Source: Poecilobothrus nobilitatus (lineage: Eukaryota; Arthropoda; Insecta; Diptera; Dolichopodidae). From it: DNA of 64,000 bases. The translations under genes and the position numbers were made by a program. The notes under the pieces were generated by a model. It was not told the origin of the DNA. It made no database searches and saw only the letters and a list, made by a program, of their open reading frames with translations. Location of the stretch: positions 123,490,552-123,554,551 of the forward strand of contig OX352773.1 of assembly GCA_947095535.1 (NCBI GenBank), read 5' to 3'. Positions within the stretch are counted from its first letter, which is position 1. Each line of letters opens with the position of its first letter. Of this stretch, positions 1-9,354 are shown piece by piece.

Positions 1-265
1 TTATTTTTTCATTTGTTATAATAACATCAAATTTTTCTAGTACCTGTCTTAATTCTTTATTAATTTTATCATTATGTACACTTCCGAAAGAGTAATTTTC
101 AAAATTTTAATTTATAATTTCTTTGGTTGGAAATTTGTAAGTAAACTCTTTTACAAATTTTTTACAAGGTTCTTTAATTCCAACTAAACAAATATCTTTT
201 ACAAATAAAGTATTTTTATCATCACAACAAAACTTCATATCCACAAGTGCGCAGGACGATGACAT
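1..265 (-). pseudogene. Small RNase-H-like Polinton protein, type 2 (copy A, partial)
   Basis: Equivalent of the intact gene at 35816-36148 in copy B. The start ATG is at 265; the reading frame shows the same order of features (LVDMKFC near the N-terminus, KDICLVG, then DVIITN near the window edge). One in-frame TAA lies near position 108, so this copy is broken. It follows the major capsid gene directly, as in copy B. Function unknown; the D...K(D/E)...I layout resembles small DEDD/RNase-H-fold proteins common in arthropod repeats (inference). Confidence 0.6.
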
Positions 266-302
266 CTTGTCGAATATTCAAATACATGTTTCAGTATTCT
301 AT

Positions 303-1605
303 TTATAGATTTGTAAATATATTTCGATTTTTATAAATTTGTATGCTTGCATCAAATTCTCCATAAACAATAGCAGTGAGTGTAGATGTGAGTGGTTTTG
401 ATAGCCTTGCCTCAATTCTAACCGTACCCTGGTTTAGTAAACCTTGACATACTTCATTTCCAGATGCATCTGGAGTTAAATCAAAAGCTAGTATAAAAAA
501 CCCATTACTAAACATAGACTTTGTTATCTGATGACCTTTATCATTGTGGTAAATTTCAGTTCCAGAAAAAAGTGTAGTGTATGCTCTTGTACAGGAATTA
601 TTTTCATCTGAAAAACTCGTTTCAATTGCTGAATTAGGTATTTGAACACCATTTACGTTTAACACAAATTGTGAAATATCAAAATGTTTAAAATTGTATG
701 GGTTTTTTGATCTTTTTCCAGAGTAACCCATATTTTCTGTCATACAAAAAATTATTGTGTTTGGAAACTGTCTAATAAAAACATTATCAAGCGATATTGA
801 TGAGTTGTTCATTGGAATTGTAAAAGTTTTTACTTCAACGCGTTTATAATTACATTTAGCATTGGATTTCCCAAGAACAGTATTGTGTGCTAACAGTACG
901 CTTGGATTAACGGTAACATGTCTCATAAATAACGTGGCTCCTATAATTTTTAATTGTGATTCATCAGAATCGTCTGCAAATAGATAAAATCTGGTTTTTC
1001 AAGTGTTAAAACTATACGAATGTCAACATTATCTATAAGTAGAGTAGGTTGATTAAACATATCTACGTGTAGTTTATACCCATAAGTTCCACTACATTGC
1101 TATTATGATACAATTTTTGGCACTCTTCTGAACCATTATTATCAGATTTAGCTATATTTGCTTTATCTAAAATCCATCCTGCCCATTCTAAATGAGTTGC
1201 AGCAGCATCTGCACCATAATTTAATAAAGATTCAATATAAGCTCTATAGTGATAATTTCCATCAGACGGTGTTATATTTTTACCATTTAATTGAACATTA
1301 CATTGTTTTATTAAAGAATGTAAAATGTTATTAACTACACTTGGATGTATTATTATTCTTCCTTCAGCATTTTTATCATTATTCCATTGCGTTCCATCTT
1401 TCTTTAAGATCTGTACTTTTAATTTCAAATATGTAGAAGACAAATCTCTATATGTATCGCCATGACCCAGTGAAACGAATTCAATAGTTGAAGGGTTGTC
1501 TAAAGAAGCAATAGGATTGTAGGAAACTTCTTCAGATCGTAAAATGCTAGACTGAATGGGTTGGGTTTTAAAAATATCCAACTCAGATTTCATACACTCA
1601 ATCAT
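303..1605 (-). pseudogene. Polinton major capsid protein (copy A, frameshifted)
   Basis: Two open stretches, 1605-1063 (N-terminal half, starting MIECMKSELDIF) and 926-303 (C-terminal half, ending RNIFTNL), together match the capsid gene of copy B at 34478-35778 along its length. Polinton major capsid proteins are double-jelly-roll proteins that would build an icosahedral shell. Between 927 and 1062 the frame is lost by small indels, so no full protein can be made. The gene lies between the pVI-like gene (ends 1608, two bases away) and the type 2 small protein. The family call rests on gene order and agreement between copies. Confidence 0.8.
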
Positions 1606-1607
1606 AA

Positions 1608-1863
1608 TTAATTAAAAATATCTTTTTGTTTCTTTTTGTTATTATCTTTGCGTCGTTTTGACGTAAAATAGTTTAAATTTTTAATGAATGGTCTTTTTAT
1701 AACTTTTCGTTTTCTTTTACCAGAACCATACATTTCATTTAGTTTTCGTACGGCATCACGTCGTACATTTTTAACAATCTCTTTACTACGATCTTGCATA
1801 ACTTCATTTACATTTGCACCAGATGCAATATCAGATAAAGCATTGATACCAGAGTTAATAACC
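1608..1863 (-). pseudogene. pVI-like minor capsid protein, 5'-truncated (copy A)
   Basis: The open frame 1799-1608 and its upstream extension to about 1863 match the C-terminal two thirds of the copy B protein (34022-34475): ALSDIASGANV, then a strongly basic tail rich in K and R (GKRKRK, TSKRRKDNNKKK). The amphipathic glycine-rich N-terminal part is missing because a deletion of about 2 kb joins this gene to the start of the GGF-motif gene near 1863. In the Polinton/adenovirus lineage a protein of this design is a minor, membrane-active or core capsid component; that role is inferred. Confidence 0.6.
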
Positions 1864-1904
1864 TCTGGACACAGTGTTTTATAATTACTTTGTGGAATTT
1901 TGGT

Positions 1905-2579
1905 TTAGAGGTTTTTAATAGGTGCAATATATGTCGATTGGTCTTCAAACGCTTCATATTCCTCCCCAAATTGTTCTAATTGATCTCTCGTACAATAACA
2001 CAAACCTTTCCCAAATATATCACTTCTTAATCGAAATATATCATTAACATCTTGAGTAAGATCTATTAATATATAGCCATATGGGACTGACGTCACATCA
2101 TTATATACTTTTTCAAATGCTTTAATTTGATTGGGATATATTTGGCGAGCTAGAGGTAATATCTGCGATTTATCTCTTGGATTTTTGAAAAGTACTAAAT
2201 ATTTTCAGTTGAGTGAAATATCTCTTGAAAATTTACCCTGATGAAAAACATTTTGTGTTACAAATATTACAGATAAATTTCTATGATGTGATCCTTTAGT
2301 AAATAAATCACATACATACTTATCATGAGAATTTAACATCATATCATCGATAATAATTAACAAAGGTTTTTGATTATCATTAAAATCTGGAATAGTGTTA
2401 CTATATTCCATATCTTTGACATATTTTGGAACGGCATTTTTGTCTGGATTACACCAAATTATTCTATTAATATGTGGTTGTATATTTTCTTTTTTATATT
2501 TTATTAAATTATGAATAAAAGTGGTTTTACCACAGCATGATGGACCAGCCACCATCATAGTAAACGGGTGAAACAGCAT
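1905..2579 (-). pseudogene. FtsK/HerA (A32-like) genome-packaging ATPase, one nonsense codon (copy A)
   Basis: Frame 2579-2205 encodes a Walker A loop (GPSCCGKTT, residues about 13-21) and a Walker B strand ending IIDDMM, followed by VTQN (sensor). The frame continues without shift to 1905 after a single TGA near 2205, where copy B has TGT (Cys), so one substitution disables the gene. The full length, about 224 codons, equals the intact copy B gene. The family pumps DNA into preformed capsids. It is divergently transcribed from the small protein gene at 2699 across a 119-bp gap. Confidence 0.88.
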
Positions 2580-2698
2580 AATTGTATTAGTTAAAAACTA
2601 ACTCTTTTAACCTATATTTATACGAAAAGCTCTTTTCCCGAAGTGAATATAAATGTAATTTAGTTATTCTATGGAACATTCTTCCATAAACTTTCGAC
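2580..2698. promoter_or_regulatory. Divergent promoter between ATPase and type 1 small protein
   Basis: The gap holds two TATA-type boxes facing opposite ways: GTATAAATATAG on the minus strand at about 2612-2623, some 35 bases before the ATPase ATG, and GAATATAAATG on the plus strand at about 2644-2654, some 45 bases before the ATG at 2699. Both recur in copy C (15598-15717). Copy B (31340-31446) keeps the second and has TATAAG in place of the first. Confidence 0.5.
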
Positions 2699-3190
2699 AT
2701 GGTTAAACAAGTTCTCATAGTTGACCTACAATTTTTACAAGGAAATGAAAAGCAATATTTCCTAAAAGAGTTAGCCATACTTGGAAAAGGAAGTTTAATT
2801 CCAACTGTCTATCACTTCAAAGCACCGTACCCCGCAGAAGAACTTAGACAAGATATGAAATATAATAACCAGTATTGCGAAAATAAAATAAATGGACTTA
2901 AATGGAATAACGGTTTAGTTGAATATTTAGATGTAAAATGTATATTAAAACACTATTTAGAGTCAGCTGAAAAAATTTATGTTAAAGGAGAACAAAAAAA
3001 ACTTTTTCTTCAAAAGTACATTGACAGTGTTAAAATAGAAGATCTAAGCAGAAACTTGCCGTCATTGCAAAAGATTGATAACTTTAAATCAAATTGTCCT
3101 ATACACTTATCAAACAACAATTTCAGATGTGCTGTTAGAAATTGTTGTAATGTATATATGTATCTTTTGAAGGAAAAAATGTTAGATTAA
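2699..3190 (+). CDS. Small RNase-H-like Polinton protein, type 1 (intact)
   Basis: 163 codons, intact; the equivalents in copies B and C are broken. Visible features: IVDLQFLQG at residues 6-14, KELAIL at 23-28, FKAPYP near 40, IYVKGEQKK near 93-101, and a C-terminal Cys/His segment (NCPIHLS...RCAVRN). Short proteins with this D...KELAI...VKG..K..FL layout are widespread in arthropod repeats; I infer a shrunken DEDD-exonuclease/RNase-H fold, with no proof of activity. The protein at 35816-36148 shares the layout and looks like a paralogue. Transcribed away from the ATPase and 27 bases before the PPP1R15-like gene. Confidence 0.75.
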   Translation: MVKQVLIVDLQFLQGNEKQYFLKELAILGKGSLIPTVYHFKAPYPAEELRQDMKYNNQYCENKINGLKWNNGLVEYLDVKCILKHYLESAEKIYVKGEQKKLFLQKYIDSVKIEDLSRNLPSLQKIDNFKSNCPIHLSNNNFRCAVRNCCNVYMYLLKEKMLD

Positions 3191-3217
3191 GACTTTCAAT
3201 TTTCATACTTGCACGAT

Positions 3218-3445
3218 ATGAATTTAAATAACAAAACTAAAAAAGTTCACTTCAATATTAAACCAGAAATTCACGTTATGCATGAATGGGAGTATGCTTA
3301 CAGATCAGCAAGAAAAAGTCATTGGGAAGAATACGCACGTGATAGAAGTAGATTTCAAAGACGTATAGAAAAAGTTGGTCTGCCTATTTCTGCAATTTTA
3401 ACATCTGATCATCGTAAAAATATGTTAAAACTTAGATGTAAATAA
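3218..3445 (+). CDS. PPP1R15/GADD34-like PP1 regulatory protein carried by a Polinton
   Basis: 75 codons from the ATG at 3218; an in-frame upstream TTG at 3209 is unlikely to be used. KVHF at residues 9-12 fits the RVxF motif that docks on protein phosphatase 1. Next come W24, A31-R32, H35-W36-E37-E38, and A40 to I50 reading ARDRSRFQRRI, then LTSDHR at 61-66. This order matches the C-terminal functional core of the PPP1R15 family (GADD34/CReP), whose members recruit PP1 to dephosphorylate eIF2-alpha and restart translation; some large DNA viruses carry short homologues. No N-terminal regulatory region is present, so it is a minimal core protein. It lies directly inside the terminal repeat, and a second copy exists at 30597-30821. 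Family call strong; function inferred. Confidence 0.85.
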   Translation: MNLNNKTKKVHFNIKPEIHVMHEWEYAYRSARKSHWEEYARDRSRFQRRIEKVGLPISAILTSDHRKNMLKLRCK

Positions 3446-3449
3446 AAAT

Positions 3450-4451
3450 ATAATAATAAAAGAATTTAAACATAAAAAAATAAATGTCTTTTATTTTTAT
3501 CTTATGTTTTTAAAATAGATACCATTTAACCTATCTTTCAATTATTTTTTATTCTATACAAAAACAAAAACAAAAAAATAAACATAAACATAAATGCATA
3601 TCAAGAGTAAAGAGTATATCTTTAGTTTAATCAGTTCCATATTTTTGATTTGCTGTTTGTTTTCTTTTTATTCATATTTTCTGAACATTCTTAATTAAAA
3701 AATAAAAAAAATATCTTACACAACATGCAGTCAGCTAATTAATGACTTTCGTTTTCTCTTTTCTTCTATAAATTCTTCTATCCAGAAGAGATCACATTTT
3801 TATGTAAGCAAAAAAAAATCGATATCTTACTTTAATTTTTTTTCTGTATGCTAACAAAAAAAAAAAAAAAACAAAAACACAAACAAGATTACACTTTTTC
3901 TTTTCAATTTTAAAGATGCGCTATTGATTTAAAAATAAAAAAAATTTTTCTGTTTTTTATTTTCATATAAGAAATTTTCTTACTACTTTTATATGTGCGC
4001 CTAGTATTTAAACTTCCGTTATACAATTTTGTTTATTAAGGGCCGACCCTACTTTAAATTGTTTAACACTTGACTTCCTACTATGAAACCATTTGGAACT
4101 TATAAGTTAACAACCCACACATACAACCTAACTTAAAACCTAAATCAAAACAAATTTTTGGCTTATAGTAATCAAGATACATAAAATCAATTGTTCAGTT
4201 CATTAACCCTGTCTGACAACTTACGCAATATAAACAACCTTCACTTCCTATTATAAAACTATTTGGAACTTATAAGTTAACAACCCACACATACAACTTA
4301 ACTTAAAACCTAAACCAAAACGATCAAAACAAGTTCTTGACCTACTAACCAAGCATGACCTACATTAAACCCATAAATCAAAATGTAGGTCAACATGTAA
4401 TGCGATATGGGTCAAATTTTTTTCCCATCCCAAAGTGCAGGGTTACCTACT
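3450..4451 (-). repeat. Terminal inverted repeat of Polinton copy A
   Basis: About 1 kb, AT-rich, non-coding. It matches (inverted or direct) the two ends of copy B at 29634-30596 and 43914-44820. On the minus strand it begins AGTAGGTAACCCTGC. An internal duplication, about 4075-4135 and 4247-4315, repeats the 'ttggaacttataagttaac' block; copy B has this block once. Confidence 0.8.
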
Positions 4452-5735
4452 AATAACATTATACACTTCTTGATCATTAGTAGGTACCAGAAACATGGAA
4501 CGTTCATTTATTGTGTTTTTTATTATATTTACTTCTTTAGTTTGAATTTTATCTGCTAATTTTCTACCAGCATTACTAAAATAGTCATTAAAGCCATTGG
4601 CTATGTCTTTGTTATTAATTAACAGTTCACTATTATGTCGTATTTCCTTAATTATTTTGTAACAATCTGATTTTTGGTTTATAATCTGAGAATTCAAGAC
4701 ATTCCATATCTTCCTAGTGTTAGAGCCAACTGCTTGCAATTTTTTATTAAAATAAATTTGCTTTGCTTTTTTATCTACGCACTAACCATATTTTTTACTC
4801 TATTGTAATTTACCTTATACTCCACATTATTAGGATACTTCTTATATTTTTTATACAAGTTATTTCTAGATTCAATTTGCTTTAAGATTTCTTTCGACAT
4901 CCAATGATTATTTTTTCTAATTCTAATGTTTGTAACACTTGCACAAATGTCTCTGTAATAATTAATAGCTTCAATCAATTCATCAACATTTATGCAATTA
5001 TGACTACGTAAGTAACATTCCAATAAGTATGCGTATTTATCATAGTTTGTATGAGTTATTTGCTTGCACACCATCGTTTCATATTTTCTAAGAACTGCTT
5101 TAACTTCAACACAGACTGCTTTATGATCTAAGTTTGGAATATCATACATAGTGATATCAAAACCAAATCGATTCGTGTTTAGATCTGAAAGAACATAATC
5201 TATTAATGTCGCCGAGTTTGATGTAATTCTTGTAGCATTACTAACATCATTTATATTTTTTATATTAATCGAGTTAACATCCAGCATATCCACATACATC
5301 CGGCTTACATCCGTTACAGAGAGTAAATCAATATTAGTATTACCAATCACAATTTATACTTAACAAACAGCTGATCTAGATGTGCAATAAATGCATAATT
5401 GTTCTCATTCGGGCTTTTGTAACACACGGCGATATTAATAGTAGGCTTGGTATCTTCTAAAGAAAGTACAATAGTATTGAAAGAGTGAGATACTTCCAAA
5501 ATTTTATGACTAATATTTTGCTTTATATATAATGCAGCCCCGCCTCCTCTGCTCAAGTTATTAGAGATAAAGGATGCTGTATATCCAGGAATATTAAAGT
5601 ATTTTTCTTCGGAATATATCCAAGTTTCCCCGACCATGATTATATCAAATCAAAGTTTTAATTTTTAAGAATGTTTCAATCTCGTGCAGATTTTTTCTCA
5701 AACTTCTAACATTAAAATGCACCATCTTCATATTC
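4452..5735 (-). pseudogene. LINE ORF2 5' part: endonuclease and start of RT region
   Basis: Open pieces 5637-5347, 5350-4775 and 4739-4443 follow one another on the minus strand. They show an apurinic/endonuclease-exonuclease-phosphatase pattern: HFNVRSL near 5715, VGETWI near 5635, then GGGAALYIK, NTNIDLL and LDHKAV. This is the order seen in Jockey/CR1-type LINEs. The reading frame is broken between pieces, and the ORF is cut by the Polinton terminus at 4451, so the reverse transcriptase would lie on the far side of the Polinton, outside the window. Confidence 0.75.
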
Positions 5736-5751
5736 ATTAGGTTATGCAGCA

Positions 5752-6204
5752 TTATGGATTTCCAATCATATAATTTTGCCATGATTCTCTAATTCTCTGC
5801 AGATGCTCTCTGTATTTATTATCTACATGTCTCCTAAAATGAGCTAGATCTTGTAATACTTCTTTTCGAGATATTCCTGTAGTTTTGTGACAACTAAAGT
5901 ATAACTTAGAAAGTTCTTGATAGTTATTTGGCAATCCTTCTTGATGTACAAGCACTTTTAGACTAGTTTGAGTCATACTCTCATAACAGATATCATCAGG
6001 ATCATGAAAATACGATAAAAATAATCTAACATTGTTGTATATTATGTGTTCTCTTAATCGAGAAGTAGCATAAACATTGTCACCAGATATAATTGCATTT
6101 CTTGTTAATCTGACAATCGGTGGAGCTAGCGGATTTATAAAGCTTTTTCTATTAGACATTACAATATCACTGCTTGCCAGATTTATCGTTAGCATTAACT
6201 TCAT
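5752..6204 (-). CDS. Unrecognised 150-codon ORF inside the LINE
   Basis: An open frame of up to 150 codons between the Asn-rich ORF and the endonuclease. A second ATG inside it begins MSNRKSFINPLAPP. The product is charged, mostly helical in appearance, with YFHDPDD, SCHKTTGISRKEVL and HFRRHVDNKYREHL. I do not recognise it, and it does not look like an LINE endonuclease or gag. It may be the C-terminal part of ORF1, an ORF2 N-terminal extension, or captured sequence. Confidence 0.35.
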   Translation of the reverse strand: MKLMLTINLASSDIVMSNRKSFINPLAPPIVRLTRNAIISGDNVYATSRLREHIIYNNVRLFLSYFHDPDDICYESMTQTSLKVLVHQEGLPNNYQELSKLYFSCHKTTGISRKEVLQDLAHFRRHVDNKYREHLQRIRESWQNYMIGNP

Positions 6205-6661
6205 GAATTTTCATATTATTATTATTATTAACATTATTGTTATTATTGATAATATTAATATTTTGATTATTGCTATTATTTTCAATCTGATAATTTTCAT
6301 TGTTGATATCTGTTGACACTATATCATTTGTCACTATATCTTTATCAGAATTAAATTTATTATTATAACTGTTATTATTAACTTGAAGTGCGCAAATTTT
6401 CTTGTCGATATTTTTCTTCTTTTTGAAAGTTAATAATTTAAGTATAACACTGCTTTTTTTACTGATAACAGATTTTTTATTAGATTCCTCTGTTTTTGTT
6501 ACAATTTTTTTTATTTCCAATTTATTTTCCATATTATTATTATTACTATTATTGTTATAATTATCATTATTATTATTATTATTGTTGATATTATCATCAT
6601 TATTATTATTATTATTAGAGTTGTTTTTGTCCTTTTTATTGTTTTCACTGGTCATATCCAA
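6167..6661 (-). CDS. Asn-rich low-complexity ORF, probably end of LINE ORF1
   Basis: 164 codons with long asparagine runs at both ends (AAT/AAC repeats around 6210-6260 and 6530-6620) and a lysine-rich middle (KKSVISKKSS, FKKKKNIDKK). It follows the zinc-knuckle part of ORF1 after 42 bases. Low complexity makes homology useless here; it may be the tail of ORF1 after a frameshift, or an expanded AAT microsatellite that happens to stay open. Confidence 0.3.
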   Translation of the reverse strand: MDMTSENNKKDKNNSNNNNNNDDNINNNNNNNDNYNNNSNNNNMENKLEIKKIVTKTEESNKKSVISKKSSVILKLLTFKKKKNIDKKICALQVNNNSYNNKFNSDKDIVTNDIVSTDINNENYQIENNSNNQNINIINNNNNVNNNNNMKIHEVNANDKSGKQ

Positions 6662-6703
6662 TACAATTGAGATTTTGTTTTCTTTCTCAATTAACTTTGA
6701 TTG

Positions 6704-8037
6704 CTAATATCCAATTTTTTGTCTTAGGTTACTTAACTTTTTCTGGTACACTGGACATGATACGCTGAACGTTTTATGATCTACATTTAAGCCAAGTTTC
6801 AAAGTTTCATTGACCTTCAAGCAATTAATGCATTTAATAACTTCATCTTTATTGCAATCTTTACTTTTTTGATTTTGATGGCATTTGCTACACGTTTTTT
6901 CTTTTGTACAATTCACAGCTTTATGATTAAAGCCCTTACATTTGTAGCACCGTAGAACTCGCAAAGCATCGAAAACTTTACAACGCTCCCATCCTATTGA
7001 TACTTTTTCGTTTGCAATCACCTTATGGAAAGATTCTTTATCAATTTCAATAATAGCATTATATTTTACTTTATTAATATTTTTTGCTTGATAAATTTTC
7101 ACTATCTTCATAGTACTGTGTTCTAAATTAGAATTCTGTACCTTCAGTTTCTTTATTAGATGCTCTTCAGTATATTTAACACCCATATGTACAATTTAAA
7201 TTTTTGTCTTAATTTCCGCTGACACCTTAATTTCATAATCATCCATTTTATTTTCAAGTTTATTAATTATTTTATCACGTTCTTCTTTAGTTTCTGTTTC
7301 AATAAGAACCATTCCATTTTTTCTATTTTCCACATTTTTTATTTTTAAGTTTATTGGATCAACTTTTTTATTTAGTTCCATTTTAGTTATTTGACATTTT
7401 GGTTTTTGTTTTGGTTTAATAACTAGTGGTATACCGTTTTTTATTGGAGATATAGTTTTATTGTTAACGCTTGCACTTTTTAATATTTCAGTAAATGAAA
7501 TATTTTGACCCATATTTTAATTTTTTTTATTTTCACTGTTTAAATTTTTTAATTCAGTACACAGTTCATTGTTCTTAGATAAAGTATTTTTTATATTAGC
7601 ATTAATATTTTCACTCTCCGATTTAAATATCTCTGTTAGTTGGTACATTTTCTCAATTTCGCTTTTTTGTTCATTTTTAATTTGTTCTAGCCTCTCTAAA
7701 TATCTCCCTTCAATAGCTTTTAATAACTGAATTACCTCTTGCTCATTTTTCTTTAATGCACATTCAAATTCAGTCTTGTACTCTTTTAAATTGTCACTAT
7801 TTTTTTGACAGAGCATTCAATGTTTTGAACCACGATATCGACATTTTGAATGTATAGAACGCAATCATCACATATAAATTTAATATTTGAATTCACATTT
7901 AATATTCCAATTGTTGACTGGTCTAATCCCGAGCATTTATGTTGACAGTGGTAAATCTTACTACACACTCCGGCACACCTCATACCTGTTTCCCCTCTTA
8001 TTTTTAATTTACATTTACTACAATCCATGGCTATCAC
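6704..8037 (-). pseudogene. LINE ORF1 (gag-like) with PHD-type finger and zinc knuckles
   Basis: Four consecutive minus-strand pieces. 8037-7786 starts MDCSKCKL and has spaced Cys/His residues ending FICDDC, a PHD/RING-like finger. 7816-7517 is a charged coiled coil. 7513-7196 is basic with a conserved-looking TKEERDKI segment. 7186-6704 carries CYKCKGFNHKAVNC and CSKCHQ, CCHC-like knuckles. A PHD-like finger, coiled coil, RRM-like region and knuckles in that order are known for ORF1 of insect non-LTR elements. Small frameshifts separate the pieces. Confidence 0.7.
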
Positions 8038-8201
8038 GCTTATGGTTGTAGGAACAACTGCAGCACGATCACTTTGAATAATGAAGTATTCAAATTTCTA
8101 ATTGACGCGAACAAAATAATTAACTTTATGAAAAATAAAATGAAAAATTACTAATTACAATTATCCGTTAAATTTAATACGTCTGCATTCATTTAAATTT
8201 A

Positions 8202-8552
8202 GTATGTCTTCCTCAAAGTTCCATATTGGGACCTCTTTTATTCTTAATGTTTATTAATGATATTTATAAGTTATCGCTCGTAGGTAAATTATTCTTATTT
8301 GCTGACGATTGTAGTCTATTCTACCCTAGCAATGATATACTAACTGTACAAGCACTAATTGAGCATGATTTGTTGATTTTAGTTGAATATTTTAAAATTA
8401 ATAGAATATCTATGAATACACTAAAAACCAAAATTATAAATTTTAGATCTCGCCAAAGAAATTTAGACTATATTCGCATTAATTTCAACAATAATTATTT
8501 AAATAAAATAGATGAGGTTAAAAATTTTAGATTCGATTTTCGCGAACATTAA
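8202..8552 (+). pseudogene. LINE reverse transcriptase fragment
   Basis: A plus-strand stretch reads SSILGPLLFLMFINDI (the PQGS..GPLLF box of non-LTR RTs) and LFLFADDCSLF (the catalytic FADD box), then the start of the thumb region. Upstream and downstream RT parts are missing. It lies about 165 bases from the 5' end of the minus-strand LINE and points the other way. Confidence 0.75.
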
Positions 8553-8559
8553 AAAAAAC

Positions 8560-9354
8560 ACAATATTTTGCTTTTAATTTTACTTAACACTTTTTAATTT
8601 TACTTTTTTTTCTTTATACAAAAAAAAAACTTATATTCTATAATTTAATCAAGAACTAATTTCACAATTTAAATATTCTTTAATTTAATTTATTTAATTA
8701 TACATTCTTAATTTAATTAATTTTGAATGTTTATACGGAGCTTCGGTGAGTTTGAAATCCAGAACAGAACTTAATTTTATTCGTTTATTTCCTGATATTT
8801 ATATTATAATTTTTGCTTATTGAAACAATATTTTGTGGGAACAATAAAAGTAGGATTAGTAGGAATTTTGTCTGTGTGAAAAATAATTGTTTTTATAATA
8901 ATGTTCCAGATGCTGAATTTGCAGGAACTTGTATATAGATTTATTGAAAGTAAATCTATGGGATAATTTAGTTTTTTATGTCATATAAAATTAATTGGAA
9001 AGATATTATTTTGTGGGAACATTAAAAGTTCGATTAGTAGGAATTTTGCATATGGGAAAATAATTATGTTTTTTTTTATGATAATATTGCAAATGCTGAA
9101 TTTGCAGGAATGTGTAGATTTACTGAAGGTAAATCTGTGGGATAAAAATTATTTACTTTTTTTAAGAATATAGGTGTCGTATTAACATAATGAGAATTTT
9201 GTCTATGGGAAAGTAATAATATGTATTTCTATAATGTGCAAATGCTGAATTGACAAGAATGTTTTAGATTTATTGAAAATAAATCTATGGGAAAATAATT
9301 ATATTTAAAATAAAGCTTTCTTATTGTTAGTGGTGTTATTACCGTTTATAACAC
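8560..9354 (-). repeat. 3' LTR of the minus-strand gypsy element
   Basis: On the minus strand a polypurine tract (GGTGGGGG, about 9352-9360) is followed by TGTTATAAACGG. The plus-strand relative at about 20562-20572 has the matching GATGGGAG then TGTTACAAATTAC. Inside are three degenerate copies of a block of about 170 bp (8830-9300) containing 'gctgaattt.caggaa' and 'aaatctatggg'. The outer boundary on the left could not be fixed; the 5' LTR partner is absent. Confidence 0.55.

Larger units (their letters stand above)
1..4451 (-). mobile_element. Maverick/Polinton copy A, right-hand part
   Basis: A block with capsid protein, packaging ATPase and two accessory genes ends in a long terminal repeat whose outermost bases on the minus strand read AGTAGGTAACCCTGCACTTT. 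Polintons are known for AG...CT termini and 6-bp target duplications. The same terminus starts copy B at 29634. The element continues past the left edge of the window. Relative to copy B about 2 kb is deleted between the ATPase and the pVI-like gene, removing the KMIILKP-protein and penton genes. It sits inside a LINE ORF2; the candidate target duplication is aataac (4452-4457), but the other side is outside the window. Confidence 0.9.
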
